A program made the translations under genes and the position numbers. A model generated the notes under the pieces. That model was not told where the DNA came from. It did no database searches and saw only the letters and a list, made by a program, of their open reading frames with translations. DNA of 42,197 bases from JANXXV01 sp040002435 (GTDB lineage Bacteria; Acidobacteriota; Terriglobia; Bryobacterales; Bryobacteraceae): positions 1 through 42,197 of the forward strand of contig JBDUEM010000028.1 in the NCBI GenBank assembly GCA_040002435.1. The letters run 5' to 3'. This document shows positions 15,873 through 25,245 of this stretch, piece by piece. Within the stretch, counting starts at the first letter, position 1; the number at the start of each line of letters is the position of its first letter.

Positions 15873-17908
15873 TGATAGCCCGAGCCGGAGCGGCCGGACT
15901 CATCCTTGTTTCCTTTACGTGCGGAGTGGCCGCCGCTCAAGGAAGCAGCCCCACGCAGTTGCGGGAGTACATTGATCAGCAGGTCGGCGGAATCAGGAAG
16001 TTGATGGTGCCGGCGCGAGATTCCGATCTCCCGCAGCCGCAATTGGCCGATGGAAGCCCAGACCCGCTTTTCAAAACAACAGAAGCGAAGCGCTACCTCG
16101 GGAAAATGCTCTTCTTCGATCCGATCCGAACGGCCAGAATTCATCCTGAATTCGGCGGCGCGTTAAATACCAGGCAGACCGGGTCCTGCGGCAGCTGTCA
16201 CATGGGCGAGGCGGCAGGAAAGGCAGGCACTCTGTTGAATTTCTCCGTCGGCGGCGAGGGTCGGGGCTACACTGATGCCGCAGGGACCTTCATTCCACGC
16301 CGGCGGCCTCGTGCCGAACTTCCGCGCGTGCGGCAGACGCCCCTGTTCCCCGGCGACGCGATGGTTGATGAACTTCCTACTCTCACCGACGTCTACCAAT
16401 TAGCCGTGGCAAGTCCAGCCAGGGGACGCAAGCTACCGTTCCCAGGCCCGCTGATGAGAACAGGCCGTCTTGACGCGTTGGACAGCGTGGGGCGAAACGC
16501 ACCCACGGTGATTGGGGCAGCCTACAATAATCGTCTCTTGTTGGGCGGCTTCGCCGGTGAGCCTGACTCGGCCCCCGGTGGCCTTAACCCGTTCGGATTT
16601 TCCGCCGTGGAGAGCGTTGCCCTTTTGTTACTGGACGCTCATCGCATGCTGGAGGCGCAATCAGCCGAACTGCAGGGATTCAAAACCTACCAGAAACTTT
16701 TCAGAGATGCGTTTCCCGAAGAGGCAGCCCAAGCTGATGCGCAGGGAGACCCGAATCTCTTAATCAATGACATTACAGTCTTGCGGGCGACGGCGACGTT
16801 CCTGCGAACTGCAGTCACCCGAAACACGCCCTGGGACCGCTTCCTGGCGGGCGAAAACGGCGCCCTCACGGCCAGCCAGCAGCGCGGAGCCGAACTCTTC
16901 TTCAAGCCTGCCGGCAATGGTGGCGCTGGCTGCTACTCCTGTCACAGCGGCCCTATGCTCAACAAGCAGGTGAACGACCCCGATGTGGCCGGAGCCGGTC
17001 AGTTCGTTGAAGAGAACTTCTTTAACCTCGGGCTCGCCGACCATCCTCTTCAGGCTCTGAACGTTCTGGCAAGAAATGATCCAAAATTCCGAGATGATGG
17101 AAGACGGGAAATCACGGCACGTGAGGATGACGCCTTTAAGTTTCGCGCCCTGACGCTGCGGCAGCTCAAAGATGGCAAATTTTTCTTCCACAACGGTTCC
17201 TTCACAAGTGTTAAGGACGTAGTGCGGTACTTCAACCAGGGTGTGCCGCAGGACGCGGGTGCCGCCGCTGCCGGGACGCTCACGGCTCGCTTCACGAACC
17301 CTCGCGGACCGGGTTCGGCCCGCGGCCTCGGTCTTGATGAGAATCAGGTCGATGACCTTACTGATTTCCTGGAGAACGCCCTTTACGATCCGGCCCTCGT
17401 CCAGTTCGACCCGAAGTCGACTACCAAAACACTCGAGCCGAACGAGCAGGACCTGACGTACTCGGCCTTCCATCCGGAGCTCGTCGCTCTGGGCGCCCAT
17501 GATGGACGGATGCCCAGCGGCCTCCCCCGATCCAACAACGACGCGCTTTCCCGGCGCGACTTGGGGCTTGAGTTCCTGGACGTGACCCGCTTGGTGGACG
17601 TGGTACGAACCGAGTCTAATCGCTTGGAAGAGGGGCGGCAGGAAGACGTTTACAGGATCACGAATAACGGGACGTCTCCCGTGGATACCCATCTGCTGCT
17701 GATAGCCGAAACACTCCCTGACGGGGTCTTAATGGAAAACGCCAGCGGCCTAACGGGAAGGAGCGAGCCTTATCTGCGCTTGTTCCTGACGGACGGCGTC
17801 CTGCTTCCCGGCCAGAGCATCGTCACACGACTGCTGTTTAAACAGCCGGCCCAGCGTCCGGCAGTGGGCTACCGCCTTACACTGTTCTCCGGACAGGGTA
17901 AGCCCTGA
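15800..17908 (+). CDS. Large di-haem cytochrome c peroxidase/MauG-like protein
   Basis: This is an exported c-type cytochrome of 702 aa. The signal segment spans about residues 27-47 (ARAGAAGLILVSFTCGVAAA). Two haem-binding motifs are visible: CGSCH (130-134) and CYSCH (379-383), the arrangement of the CcpA/MauG family. YLGKMLFFDPIR matches the lead-in to the first haem, and FKFRALTLRQLKDGKFFFHN the segment that supplies the distal/axial region in the second domain. It is about twice as long as ordinary cytochrome c peroxidases: there are about 240 residues between the haems and a C-terminal beta-rich extension of about 150 residues without haem. The ATG has GGAGGT 8 nt upstream. It stands alone. 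Peroxide reduction or a MauG-like oxidation are both possible. Confidence 0.87.
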   Translation: MKNEPRRRFGARASKPVKRHLPHELIARAGAAGLILVSFTCGVAAAQGSSPTQLREYIDQQVGGIRKLMVPARDSDLPQPQLADGSPDPLFKTTEAKRYLGKMLFFDPIRTARIHPEFGGALNTRQTGSCGSCHMGEAAGKAGTLLNFSVGGEGRGYTDAAGTFIPRRRPRAELPRVRQTPLFPGDAMVDELPTLTDVYQLAVASPARGRKLPFPGPLMRTGRLDALDSVGRNAPTVIGAAYNNRLLLGGFAGEPDSAPGGLNPFGFSAVESVALLLLDAHRMLEAQSAELQGFKTYQKLFRDAFPEEAAQADAQGDPNLLINDITVLRATATFLRTAVTRNTPWDRFLAGENGALTASQQRGAELFFKPAGNGGAGCYSCHSGPMLNKQVNDPDVAGAGQFVEENFFNLGLADHPLQALNVLARNDPKFRDDGRREITAREDDAFKFRALTLRQLKDGKFFFHNGSFTSVKDVVRYFNQGVPQDAGAAAAGTLTARFTNPRGPGSARGLGLDENQVDDLTDFLENALYDPALVQFDPKSTTKTLEPNEQDLTYSAFHPELVALGAHDGRMPSGLPRSNNDALSRRDLGLEFLDVTRLVDVVRTESNRLEEGRQEDVYRITNNGTSPVDTHLLLIAETLPDGVLMENASGLTGRSEPYLRLFLTDGVLLPGQSIVTRLLFKQPAQRPAVGYRLTLFSGQGKP

Positions 17909-18273
17909 ACTGCTGAGGCACTCTGCACCTGTAAGCCGCGTTTTTCCGCAGGCCCGGGTCACGCCATTCGGCGGGATCCGGGCGCGGCTGGTTTTAGGCG
18001 GTTCGAACGCAGCATAGTTCAAGTGTGGACCGCAAAATCTAGGTAGTTGGTTATTTCAAAGCCGCGCGTTGTCAACCGGCGCGCAGCGGGGCAGCGGCAC
18101 GGAGCCGTTTTACGGCGGACCGCCGCCGTAAAACCAGTTGGACCGGCCCACGTAAATCTCTCATCAAATCCACTTGCGCTACACTGGATTTATCCCCGGA
18201 TAGCTGCTCTGCAATTCACCTGCACCGTTCTTCGCTATCGCGTGTTCCCTGAGATATGCCTGGAGATGAATAA
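17909..18273. other. Intergenic region between peroxidase and histidine kinase
   Basis: No gene is seen here. The region holds GC-rich potential stems just after the peroxidase stop (17930-18000), one perfect inverted repeat (18107-18134) and, nearer the kinase, an AT-richer stretch that presumably carries its promoter. No clear -35/-10 pair was found. Confidence 0.4.
18107..18134. repeat. Perfect 12-bp inverted repeat
   Basis: GTTTTACGGCGG and CCGCCGTAAAAC flank a 4-nt loop (ACCG), forming a perfect 12-bp stem. The T-run is at the 5' side of the stem and A-run at the 3' side on both strands, the reverse of an intrinsic terminator. A REP-like palindrome or regulator site is more likely. Confidence 0.6.
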
Positions 18274-19506
18274 ATGGCGGAAGACCTTCAAATAGACATC
18301 GCCAACGTCAGTCGGATGGAATCTGTACCAACGATCCTCGACGTCATTTGCCGAACGACGGGAATGAGATTCGCGGCCGTAGCACGGGTAACGAAAGACC
18401 GCTGGATCGCGTGCAGTGTGTTGGATGAAATCAACTTCGGCCTTAAACCGGGCGGCGAATTACAGATAGATACCACCATCTGTAATGAAATCAGGCAAAG
18501 CCGGGAACCGGTAATTATCGATCACGTTGCGGAAGATGTATTGTGGTGCGTTCATCCCACGCCGGCAATGTACGGATTTCAGAGTTATATTTCAGTGCCA
18601 ATCATTCTTGAGGACCAATCGTTCTTCGGAACATTGTGTGCCATTGATCCCAGGCCCGCGATCCTCCGGACTCCTGAAACCATCGGTATGTTCCGGCTGT
18701 TTGCGGAATTGATTGCCAAAGATATCGACTCCGCCCGGAGATTAGCCCTCACTGAATCCGATCTTCGGGACGAGCGCGCGGAGTCGGAACTGCGCGAACA
18801 GTTTATCGCGGTGCTGGCGCATGATTTGCGAGCTCCCATGAGATCGGTCAACTCCTTGATGGAATTGTTCCTGAGGAAGACTCCAATTACGAAGGAAACG
18901 GCAGAGATGAGCGGTTTGATGAGAGACAGCTGCAAGCGCATGCTGACCCTCATTGACAATCTGCTCGATCTCGCGCGCGGACGTTTAGGCAGCGGTCTGT
19001 CGCTCGACAGCAACGCAATTGAGCCGCTGGAACCGCTTCTGCGCTCGGTCATCGCCGAATCGCAGGCTGGCTTTCCGGATCGGGACGTGGAAGCAGACCT
19101 CACGTTGACGGAGCCTGTCAATTGCGATCAATCCCGCATTGCCCAGTTGCTCTCAAACCTCCTTGGCAACGCGCTCTGCTATGGCTCCATCGAGCGACCC
19201 GTGCGGGTGCGGGCCTTCAGCGGGGAAGGCGTTTTCGAACTCTCCGTCTCTAATAGCGGCGACCCAATTCCCGACGCCGCCTTGGAGCGATTGTTCCAGC
19301 CTTTTTATCGCAGCAGCGTCGCCGTCCAAAATCGTGAGGGCCTCGGCCTTGGACTCTACATAGCTCACGAAATCGCGACGGCGCACGGCGGCACTCTCAC
19401 GGTTTCGTCTACCGACGCGGAAACCCGGTTCACATTGAGGATGCCGAGCACAGCCGCAGCGGCTGGAGGAACAACTTCGGCGTCAGAACGCAGCGGCCGA
19501 TTTTGA
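18274..19506 (+). CDS. GAF-domain sensor histidine kinase
   Basis: This is a soluble two-component sensor of 410 aa. A GAF domain occupies about residues 15-155 (SVPTILDVICRTTGMRFAAV, later SYISVPIILEDQSFFGTLCA). Then comes HisKA with the phospho-acceptor in FIAVLAHDLRAPMRSV (His183) and the HATPase domain with N-box QLLSNLLGNALCYG (Asn295/Asn299) and G-box GLGLGL (356-361). No membrane segment is seen. The GAF type resembles that of light- or small-molecule-sensing kinases, and the ligand is unknown. There is no adjacent response regulator, so it is an orphan kinase. GGAG lies 10-11 nt upstream of the ATG. It converges on the second pump operon with 22 bp between stops. Confidence 0.9.
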   Translation: MAEDLQIDIANVSRMESVPTILDVICRTTGMRFAAVARVTKDRWIACSVLDEINFGLKPGGELQIDTTICNEIRQSREPVIIDHVAEDVLWCVHPTPAMYGFQSYISVPIILEDQSFFGTLCAIDPRPAILRTPETIGMFRLFAELIAKDIDSARRLALTESDLRDERAESELREQFIAVLAHDLRAPMRSVNSLMELFLRKTPITKETAEMSGLMRDSCKRMLTLIDNLLDLARGRLGSGLSLDSNAIEPLEPLLRSVIAESQAGFPDRDVEADLTLTEPVNCDQSRIAQLLSNLLGNALCYGSIERPVRVRAFSGEGVFELSVSNSGDPIPDAALERLFQPFYRSSVAVQNREGLGLGLYIAHEIATAHGGTLTVSSTDAETRFTLRMPSTAAAAGGTTSASERSGRF

Positions 19507-19528
19507 TACTGGCCGCCTCGCCGGGATC

Positions 19529-22500
19529 CTACTGCCGTGTCAGGAAATAGTGGACCGCCGGCGTCACGATGAGCGACAGGAACATCGACGCCAGAATGCC
19601 GCCGATCACGGCGATCGCCAGAGGCTGCAGAATCTGAGACCCCGCGCCCCAGGCCAGGGAGAGTGGAATCATGCCCGCAATAGTCGCCAGCGCCGTCATC
19701 AGAATGGGCCGCAGCCGGCGTTCCCCAGCCTGGATCATCGCGTCAATCGCCGACGCTCCTTCGGCCCGGAACCGCTGGTCGGCATCCAACAGCAAGATTC
19801 CGTTCTTCGCAACAATCCCGATCACCATGATCAATCCCATGAACGAGGAGATGTTGAATGTCGTCTGCGTGATCAGCAGCGCCGCGAACGCACCAGAGGT
19901 CGACAAAATGGCCGATGCCAGTATCGCGATAGGCGCCGCGAATCCGCCGAACTCAAACAGTAGCACCGTAAACACCAGCACAATGGCCAGTATGAGCACC
20001 GTGACCAGATCGCGGAACGACTGCTGCTGCTCCGCATACGCGCCGCCAAAGGCGATCCGGATGGCCGGAGGGAGGTTAAGACCGGCGATCGCATCCTTGA
20101 CCGCCTGAATTCCGGAGCCCAGGTTGAGCCCCTCCAGCCGCGCGGTCACCGCCACTACGCGTTGCAGATTCTCCCGCCGGATTTCCGTCTGTCCCGGCTC
20201 TTCCACTACCGACGACAGCGATCCCAGCGTTCCCGTCTTTCCGCTCTGACTGACCAGCAGGGTATTGCGAATGGTCTCGACGCGATCCCGCGCCTCTTCC
20301 GGATAGCGCACGCGGATCGTGTACGCCCGGTCATTAACAACCACCGGCGTCGACGCCGGTTCGCCCTGTAAAATGGCGCTGGCGTCGAGCTCAATCTCCT
20401 GTGGCGAGAATCCTCCGCGCGCCGCCACCGACGGATCGACCCTAAACGTGATCGCCGGTCCACTGATGGTATTGTCGATTCCGTTCAGTACATCTACTAC
20501 GCCGGAAATCTTCTTGATTCGATCTCCTACCTTCGGCGCCCACGTCCGCAGCAGTTCCGCATCCTGAGAAAACATTTTGATCTGGATCGGTTCGGGAGCG
20601 CCGGTCAGATCGCCAATCATGTCCTGCAGCAGCTGAACAAATTCCACCTGCAACTGCGGAAGTGCATCCGAAACCTTCTCGCGGACTTCCTTGATCACCT
20701 CTTCGCCGGACCGCTTGCGGTCGCGTTTGAGCCGGACCGTGAGGTCGCCTGTGTTTGCTTCCGTAACTTGCGCCAGACCAAGCTGCAGGCCCGTGCGGCG
20801 CGACGTGTTCTCTACTTCCGGAACCGCCTTCAGAATCGATTCCACTTCGGATATGGCTTTGTTCGTCTCCGCAAGCGATGAACCCGCGGGCATAATGTAG
20901 TCCAGAATAAATCCGCCTTCGTCCATCGCCGGCAGCAAATCCGATCCCAGCGCCCGGTAGCTGAGATAGGAGCCTCCAACGATCACGACGATGAGCACCG
21001 CCAGGATCAAGGGATGGGCCAATACTCCCCGCAGCAGCCTTTCATATCCCTTCACGAGCTTACTCATCAGCCCGCTGGTCTCTGGTTGTCCATGGGCGGA
21101 CGGGCCTTCCGATTTCCGCCGGCCGAGAAAGATGTGACTCAGTGTAGGGGTCCACGTGAGCGCCAGGAACAGGGAGGTCATTAGCGCCATTGCCACGGTG
21201 ACCGCAAGCGCCCGGAAGAACACCCCCGTTACGCCGGCAATCGAGATCAAAGGCAGAAAGACCACGATCGGCGTAATAGTTGAACCAACCAGAGGCTTAC
21301 TGATTTCACGAATTGCGCTGCGAATCGCCTCTGAGCGGTTCTGCCCGGCGTCGCGATGCAGAACGATGTTCTCCACCACAACGATCGCGTCGTCGATCAC
21401 CAGTCCCACGGCCGCCGCCAGACCTCCCAGCGTCATCAGGTTGAAGCTCTCACCCACGACGCGGAACGCGACGAACGTGATGGCGATGGTGGCCGGAATT
21501 ACGAGGCCCGCCACCAGGGAGGTTCCCCAGTCGCGAAGAAACAGTACCAGCACGGCGGACGCAAGCACCAGGCCGATCAGAATTGCGTCGCGGACACTCT
21601 TAATGGAATCGTTCACGATCTCCGATTGGTCGTAGAACGGGGTTAACTGCACTCCCGGCGGCAGTGTCTTCTGAATCGCGACAATCTCCGCATGCACCTC
21701 ATCGGCTACAGTCACTGTGTTGCCATCTGGCTGCCTGTTTATGTTCAGCAGAACGGCGGGCCTGCCGTTGGCCGTCACGATTGTGTAGACGGGCTTCACA
21801 GAATTCAACACTGTTCCAACGTCGCCGATTGTTACTGGAAGATTAGCGCCCGTCGTCTTGATGACGATGTTCGCAATCTCTTCTTTGGTCCTGGCCTGAC
21901 CGCTCACCAGGCTCAACACCAGCTGATGATTGGCTTCCATTAGCCCTGGGGAATCGATCAGGTTACTGCGCGCCACAGCGTCCAGGATATTCGGCACCGT
22001 CACCGCCGTCTGTAGCATCTTGCCCGGATCGATACGGATTTCGAATTCAGGCTCCTGTCCTCCCTGCACAACAACGACGGCGACGCCGGATAGCCTGTTG
22101 AGTCTTGGCTTTATTTCGTATGTCGCCAATTCCCATAAGCGCGTCTGCGGGATGGTGTTCGATGTCAGGCTATAGCCAATAATCGGAAAGGCGGCGAAGG
22201 TAAGCCGGTTAGCAGTCAGTTTGACCGTCGGCGGCAGCGTCGGTTGCACCCGTGCCATCGCGGCGTTCACCAGCTCCAGCGTGCGGTACATGTCCACGCC
22301 CCAGTCAAAAGTTAAATTCACTTCGGCCGTGCCCCGGCTCGTAGTGGAGTTTACGCGGAGCAATCCCTGTACCCCATTCATCGCCTCTTCCACGGGCCGG
22401 GTGACAGTCACCAGCATCTGGTCAATCGGCGCCACGCCATTGTCGGCGCCTATGACGATCCTGGGAAAATCGGTCGACGGAAAAACGGAAACAGGAATAT

Positions 22501-22600
22501 TGAACGCGAGGTAAGCCCCGGCGCCGATGATTGTCAGAACAACGAACACAATCGGCTTGGCATGCCGGGCGGTCCAGTGCTCGGTCTCAGGGCTGGTCAT
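19529..22600 (-). CDS. HAE1-type RND efflux permease (second pump)
   Basis: This inner-membrane RND exporter has 1023 aa and full length. TM1 is KPIVFVVLTIIGAGAYLAF, and the periplasmic lead-in is FNIPVSVFPSTDFPRIVIGA. The TM4 proton relay GLVIDDAIVVVEN has two adjacent aspartates (403-404), which places it with drug/hydrophobe pumps rather than metal pumps. IGIVAKNGILLLDADQRFRA marks the C-terminal half. It is the last gene of a four-gene unit, and its ATG overlaps the adaptor stop by 4 bp. It is only distantly similar to the MdtBC pair. The divergent two-component system at 26372-28460 is the likely regulator. Confidence 0.94.
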   Translation of the reverse strand: MTSPETEHWTARHAKPIVFVVLTIIGAGAYLAFNIPVSVFPSTDFPRIVIGADNGVAPIDQMLVTVTRPVEEAMNGVQGLLRVNSTTSRGTAEVNLTFDWGVDMYRTLELVNAAMARVQPTLPPTVKLTANRLTFAAFPIIGYSLTSNTIPQTRLWELATYEIKPRLNRLSGVAVVVVQGGQEPEFEIRIDPGKMLQTAVTVPNILDAVARSNLIDSPGLMEANHQLVLSLVSGQARTKEEIANIVIKTTGANLPVTIGDVGTVLNSVKPVYTIVTANGRPAVLLNINRQPDGNTVTVADEVHAEIVAIQKTLPPGVQLTPFYDQSEIVNDSIKSVRDAILIGLVLASAVLVLFLRDWGTSLVAGLVIPATIAITFVAFRVVGESFNLMTLGGLAAAVGLVIDDAIVVVENIVLHRDAGQNRSEAIRSAIREISKPLVGSTITPIVVFLPLISIAGVTGVFFRALAVTVAMALMTSLFLALTWTPTLSHIFLGRRKSEGPSAHGQPETSGLMSKLVKGYERLLRGVLAHPLILAVLIVVIVGGSYLSYRALGSDLLPAMDEGGFILDYIMPAGSSLAETNKAISEVESILKAVPEVENTSRRTGLQLGLAQVTEANTGDLTVRLKRDRKRSGEEVIKEVREKVSDALPQLQVEFVQLLQDMIGDLTGAPEPIQIKMFSQDAELLRTWAPKVGDRIKKISGVVDVLNGIDNTISGPAITFRVDPSVAARGGFSPQEIELDASAILQGEPASTPVVVNDRAYTIRVRYPEEARDRVETIRNTLLVSQSGKTGTLGSLSSVVEEPGQTEIRRENLQRVVAVTARLEGLNLGSGIQAVKDAIAGLNLPPAIRIAFGGAYAEQQQSFRDLVTVLILAIVLVFTVLLFEFGGFAAPIAILASAILSTSGAFAALLITQTTFNISSFMGLIMVIGIVAKNGILLLDADQRFRAEGASAIDAMIQAGERRLRPILMTALATIAGMIPLSLAWGAGSQILQPLAIAVIGGILASMFLSLIVTPAVHYFLTRQ

Positions 22601-23865
22601 TCCTTTGCAGCCTTTCCATCGGAGGGAGACGGTTTCGCCTCGCCCTTTTCAACCTTCACTTTCGCGCCATCCGATAACCCGATGCCGCCCTCCACTACAA
22701 CTTTCTCGCCCACTTTCGCGCCGCCTGAGATTTGCGCCGATTCCGCGTTGCGCACTCCCACCTGCACCTTGCGCTGATGCACCACCGAGTCCGCACCTAC
22801 AACGTATATGGCCGAACCGCCTTCGTCGGCGGGAAGCAGTGCCTCGGCGGGCACCACCAGCGCATCTGGAATGGTACCGGCATGGATGGTGATGCGAACC
22901 GTCCCGCCTGGTCGCAGCCGCTCGCCGGAGTTTTGCGCCTGCACCCAAACTTCCACGGTAGTGCTTTGCGGATCTACGGCCGGACTGACCACCGTCACCT
23001 TACCGTCCGCTTCTGCAGCGCCGTCAGTCGAAGAAATATGTGCCGCCTGACCCACCTTCACAAAGGCGGCCTGAGATTGCGGAATACTGACGCGGGCAAT
23101 CACACTCGAAATATCCACGATGGTGATAAGGGCCGAGCCGGCGTTGGCCATTTCCCCTGCAAACAGCGGGCGATCCGATACAACTCCCGAGAGGGGACTT
23201 CTCACTTCCGCGTAGGAGAGTTGCGCTTGTGCGCCCAAATATTTACCCCGGGCGGACTCCGCAGCCCCCGCGGAGCCTTTCACTTCCTCGTGGCGGCCGA
23301 CGTTTTGCAGCGACTCGATGGTTTTCACCGCCAGATCGTGAGCCGCCTTCGCCTGTGCATAGGCGACGGCGGCCTCGTCCACAAGACGGCGCGCCAGCGC
23401 ACCTTCCTTGTACAACTGCTCACGGCTGTCCAGCAGTTTCTTCGCCGCATCCAACTGCTCTTTTGACGATTGCACATCAGACTGGGCCTTTACGATTTCA
23501 TTAGGAACGGTCGCTGACGAAATGTTCCGGTAGCTGGCTTCGGCTTGATCCAGCGCGCCCTTCGCGTCGGCTACCGCTGCTGCCAGATCTTTGCTCTCCA
23601 GCGTCGCCAGCAACTGGCCCTTCTGAACGTGGTCTCCGCGATTCGCGAAGAATTTGCTCACCGGCGCGCTGATCTTTGGCATCACGCTCGATTGGTCCAA
23701 CGCCCGCAGCACACCCTCGGCATGGATCACCCGATCGATGGGCTCGCTCCGTACTTCGGAAACCTGAACCGGCAGCACGGGTTCGGTCTCTTTCGCCTTT
23801 TCCTTGGCGCATCCGCAGAGAAGCAGACAGGCTAGCGCCGCTGGCCAAAACGCGATCTTTTGCAT
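22597..23865 (-). CDS. RND periplasmic adaptor lipoprotein (second pump)
   Basis: This adaptor of the second pump has about 422 aa. From the ATG at 23865 the protein begins MQKIAFWPAALACLLLCGCA; the lipobox LCGC gives lipid-modified Cys19. It is followed by a Lys/Glu-rich linker and the lipoyl-domain strand ALDQSSVMPKISAPVSKFFA. Then come a long helical hairpin (KAQSDVQSSKEQLDAAKKLL), the second lipoyl half (RSPLSGVVSDRPLFAGEMA) and C-terminal barrel domains ending in a Lys/Glu-rich tail. A TTG at 23871 overlapping the upstream stop is an alternative start; the ATG is preferred for its signal peptide and a GGCGG-like site 9 nt upstream. Confidence 0.92.
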   Translation of the reverse strand: MQKIAFWPAALACLLLCGCAKEKAKETEPVLPVQVSEVRSEPIDRVIHAEGVLRALDQSSVMPKISAPVSKFFANRGDHVQKGQLLATLESKDLAAAVADAKGALDQAEASYRNISSATVPNEIVKAQSDVQSSKEQLDAAKKLLDSREQLYKEGALARRLVDEAAVAYAQAKAAHDLAVKTIESLQNVGRHEEVKGSAGAAESARGKYLGAQAQLSYAEVRSPLSGVVSDRPLFAGEMANAGSALITIVDISSVIARVSIPQSQAAFVKVGQAAHISSTDGAAEADGKVTVVSPAVDPQSTTVEVWVQAQNSGERLRPGGTVRITIHAGTIPDALVVPAEALLPADEGGSAIYVVGADSVVHQRKVQVGVRNAESAQISGGAKVGEKVVVEGGIGLSDGAKVKVEKGEAKPSPSDGKAAKE

Positions 23866-23867
23866 TC

Positions 23868-25235
23868 TCAAAATCCGCCCGTTAAGACTTGCAAATTTGC
23901 CAGTGCTACGCGATAGCGCGCCAGTCCATCGTCGTAAGCATTTCTTGCCAGGTTGAGCGTATTTTGTGCATCCGTCACCTCGAGGGCAGTGGCCTCACCG
24001 GCCTGGTAACGCAGCACTGTGAGGCGTAGACTCTCGATAGAAAGATCGAGCGAAGTCCGCAGCGATTCCAACTGCGCGCGCGCCGTCTGCGATTCCAGAT
24101 ACAACAGGTTTAAATTCGATTGCAATCCCCGTTGCGCGAACGTCAAGTCGTACTCGGCTTGCCGCCGCTGTAGTCCCGCCTGCCGGATCTTACTCCTCGT
24201 TGCTCCCCAATTCCAGATGGGCACTGTCAGCGTGCCTTGCACCACCGAACCAAGATTTTTGCGATCCGCGGGGCCCCGGATATCCAGAACATTGGCGTCG
24301 ATTCCGTAGAAGTAATCTACCGCCACCGTGGGATAGTAGGCTGCTTTCGCCGACGCAATGCTTGCCTCCGACTGTTTAATGTTTGCTTCCGCCCCGCGAA
24401 TGTCGGGATTGTTCGTAGTTGCCAGCCGGTGTACTTCGTCCAATTGCGGCAGCGGTGCGTCCGGACGCAGATCGTCCCTGATGCTGAACTGCTGTGAAAC
24501 GTCTGGGAAGAGAATAACCCCGAGTGACATTTTGGCTTTCAGCACGTTCGTTTGCGCATCCAACACGTCGCGCTGGCGCTGTTGGAATTGGAGTTTTGCC
24601 TTGATCACATCGGCACGCGCTACCTCTCCGCCGCGCTCCTGCTTCTGCGTCAGGTCCAGAAAAGCGGCCGCCTCACTCAAACTGCGGCGGGCGTTCACAT
24701 CATGCCGCTGCGCCGTAATCAGGTTGTAATAGGTTTGCACCACGGCAGCTGTCAGGCCGCGAGCCGCAATTTCCTGCCGCGCCCGGGCCGCGGCCTCGGC
24801 GGCAATAGTCCGCTGATAATCAGCGCGTTTCGCCAGCGAGAAAAGATCGGCATGCACTATCGCCTGGTCGTTATAAATATGAACACCGTCGTTGGCAACA
24901 AAAACTCCGGACGGGGTTCCGTTTCCCTGAGTGTAAACATACTGGCTCAGTGCCGTGACCGTGGGAAACAGCGCCGCTCTCGCTTGCAGCCTGTCCTCGC
25001 GCGCGAGGCCGGCCGCAAGGTAGGCTTGCATAAATTGCTGGTTGTAGTTGCGAGCCAGTGCCAGCGCTGCCGGCAAATCCAGCGCGACCGCCGCGGTAGC
25101 AGTGCCGGGCTGTGTAAATTGCGGCCCAGTTGGCGCCGTTTTGATTTCCGCTCCGGCCTGAGGCGCGCTGGGTGCGGATTGTTGTGCAGCCGCGCTCACG
25201 GCGATGAGTACTGCGGGAACAATAGCGAAACGCAT
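23868..25235 (-). CDS. TolC-family outer-membrane factor (second pump)
   Basis: This outer-membrane channel subunit has 455 aa. A cleavable signal peptide (MRFAIVPAVLIAVSAAAQ) lacks a lipobox, unlike the NodT-type factor of the first pump. The two OEP repeats are seen as LDLPAALALARNYNQQFMQA and, in the second half, LATTNNPDIRGAEANIKQSE, with the helix pairs AYYPTVAVDYFYG and VLRYQAGEATALEVTDAQNT. It follows the propeller gene by 10 bp and almost abuts the adaptor gene. Its own ribosome site is weak, so translational coupling is likely. Confidence 0.92.
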   Translation of the reverse strand: MRFAIVPAVLIAVSAAAQQSAPSAPQAGAEIKTAPTGPQFTQPGTATAAVALDLPAALALARNYNQQFMQAYLAAGLAREDRLQARAALFPTVTALSQYVYTQGNGTPSGVFVANDGVHIYNDQAIVHADLFSLAKRADYQRTIAAEAAARARQEIAARGLTAAVVQTYYNLITAQRHDVNARRSLSEAAAFLDLTQKQERGGEVARADVIKAKLQFQQRQRDVLDAQTNVLKAKMSLGVILFPDVSQQFSIRDDLRPDAPLPQLDEVHRLATTNNPDIRGAEANIKQSEASIASAKAAYYPTVAVDYFYGIDANVLDIRGPADRKNLGSVVQGTLTVPIWNWGATRSKIRQAGLQRRQAEYDLTFAQRGLQSNLNLLYLESQTARAQLESLRTSLDLSIESLRLTVLRYQAGEATALEVTDAQNTLNLARNAYDDGLARYRVALANLQVLTGGF

Positions 25236-25245
25236 CGATCTAACT

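Noticed and set aside
15563..16144. 193-codon minus-strand frame across the peroxidase promoter and start
   Set aside because: No domain or start signal; it overlaps the GGAGGT site and signal peptide of a well-supported gene.
16760..17692. 310-codon minus-strand frame inside the peroxidase gene
   Set aside because: The plus strand carries two haem motifs and a full domain; the antisense frame has no motif or ribosome site.
18107..18134. Perfect hairpin as rho-independent terminator
   Set aside because: No T-run follows the stem on either strand; base runs have the reverse polarity.
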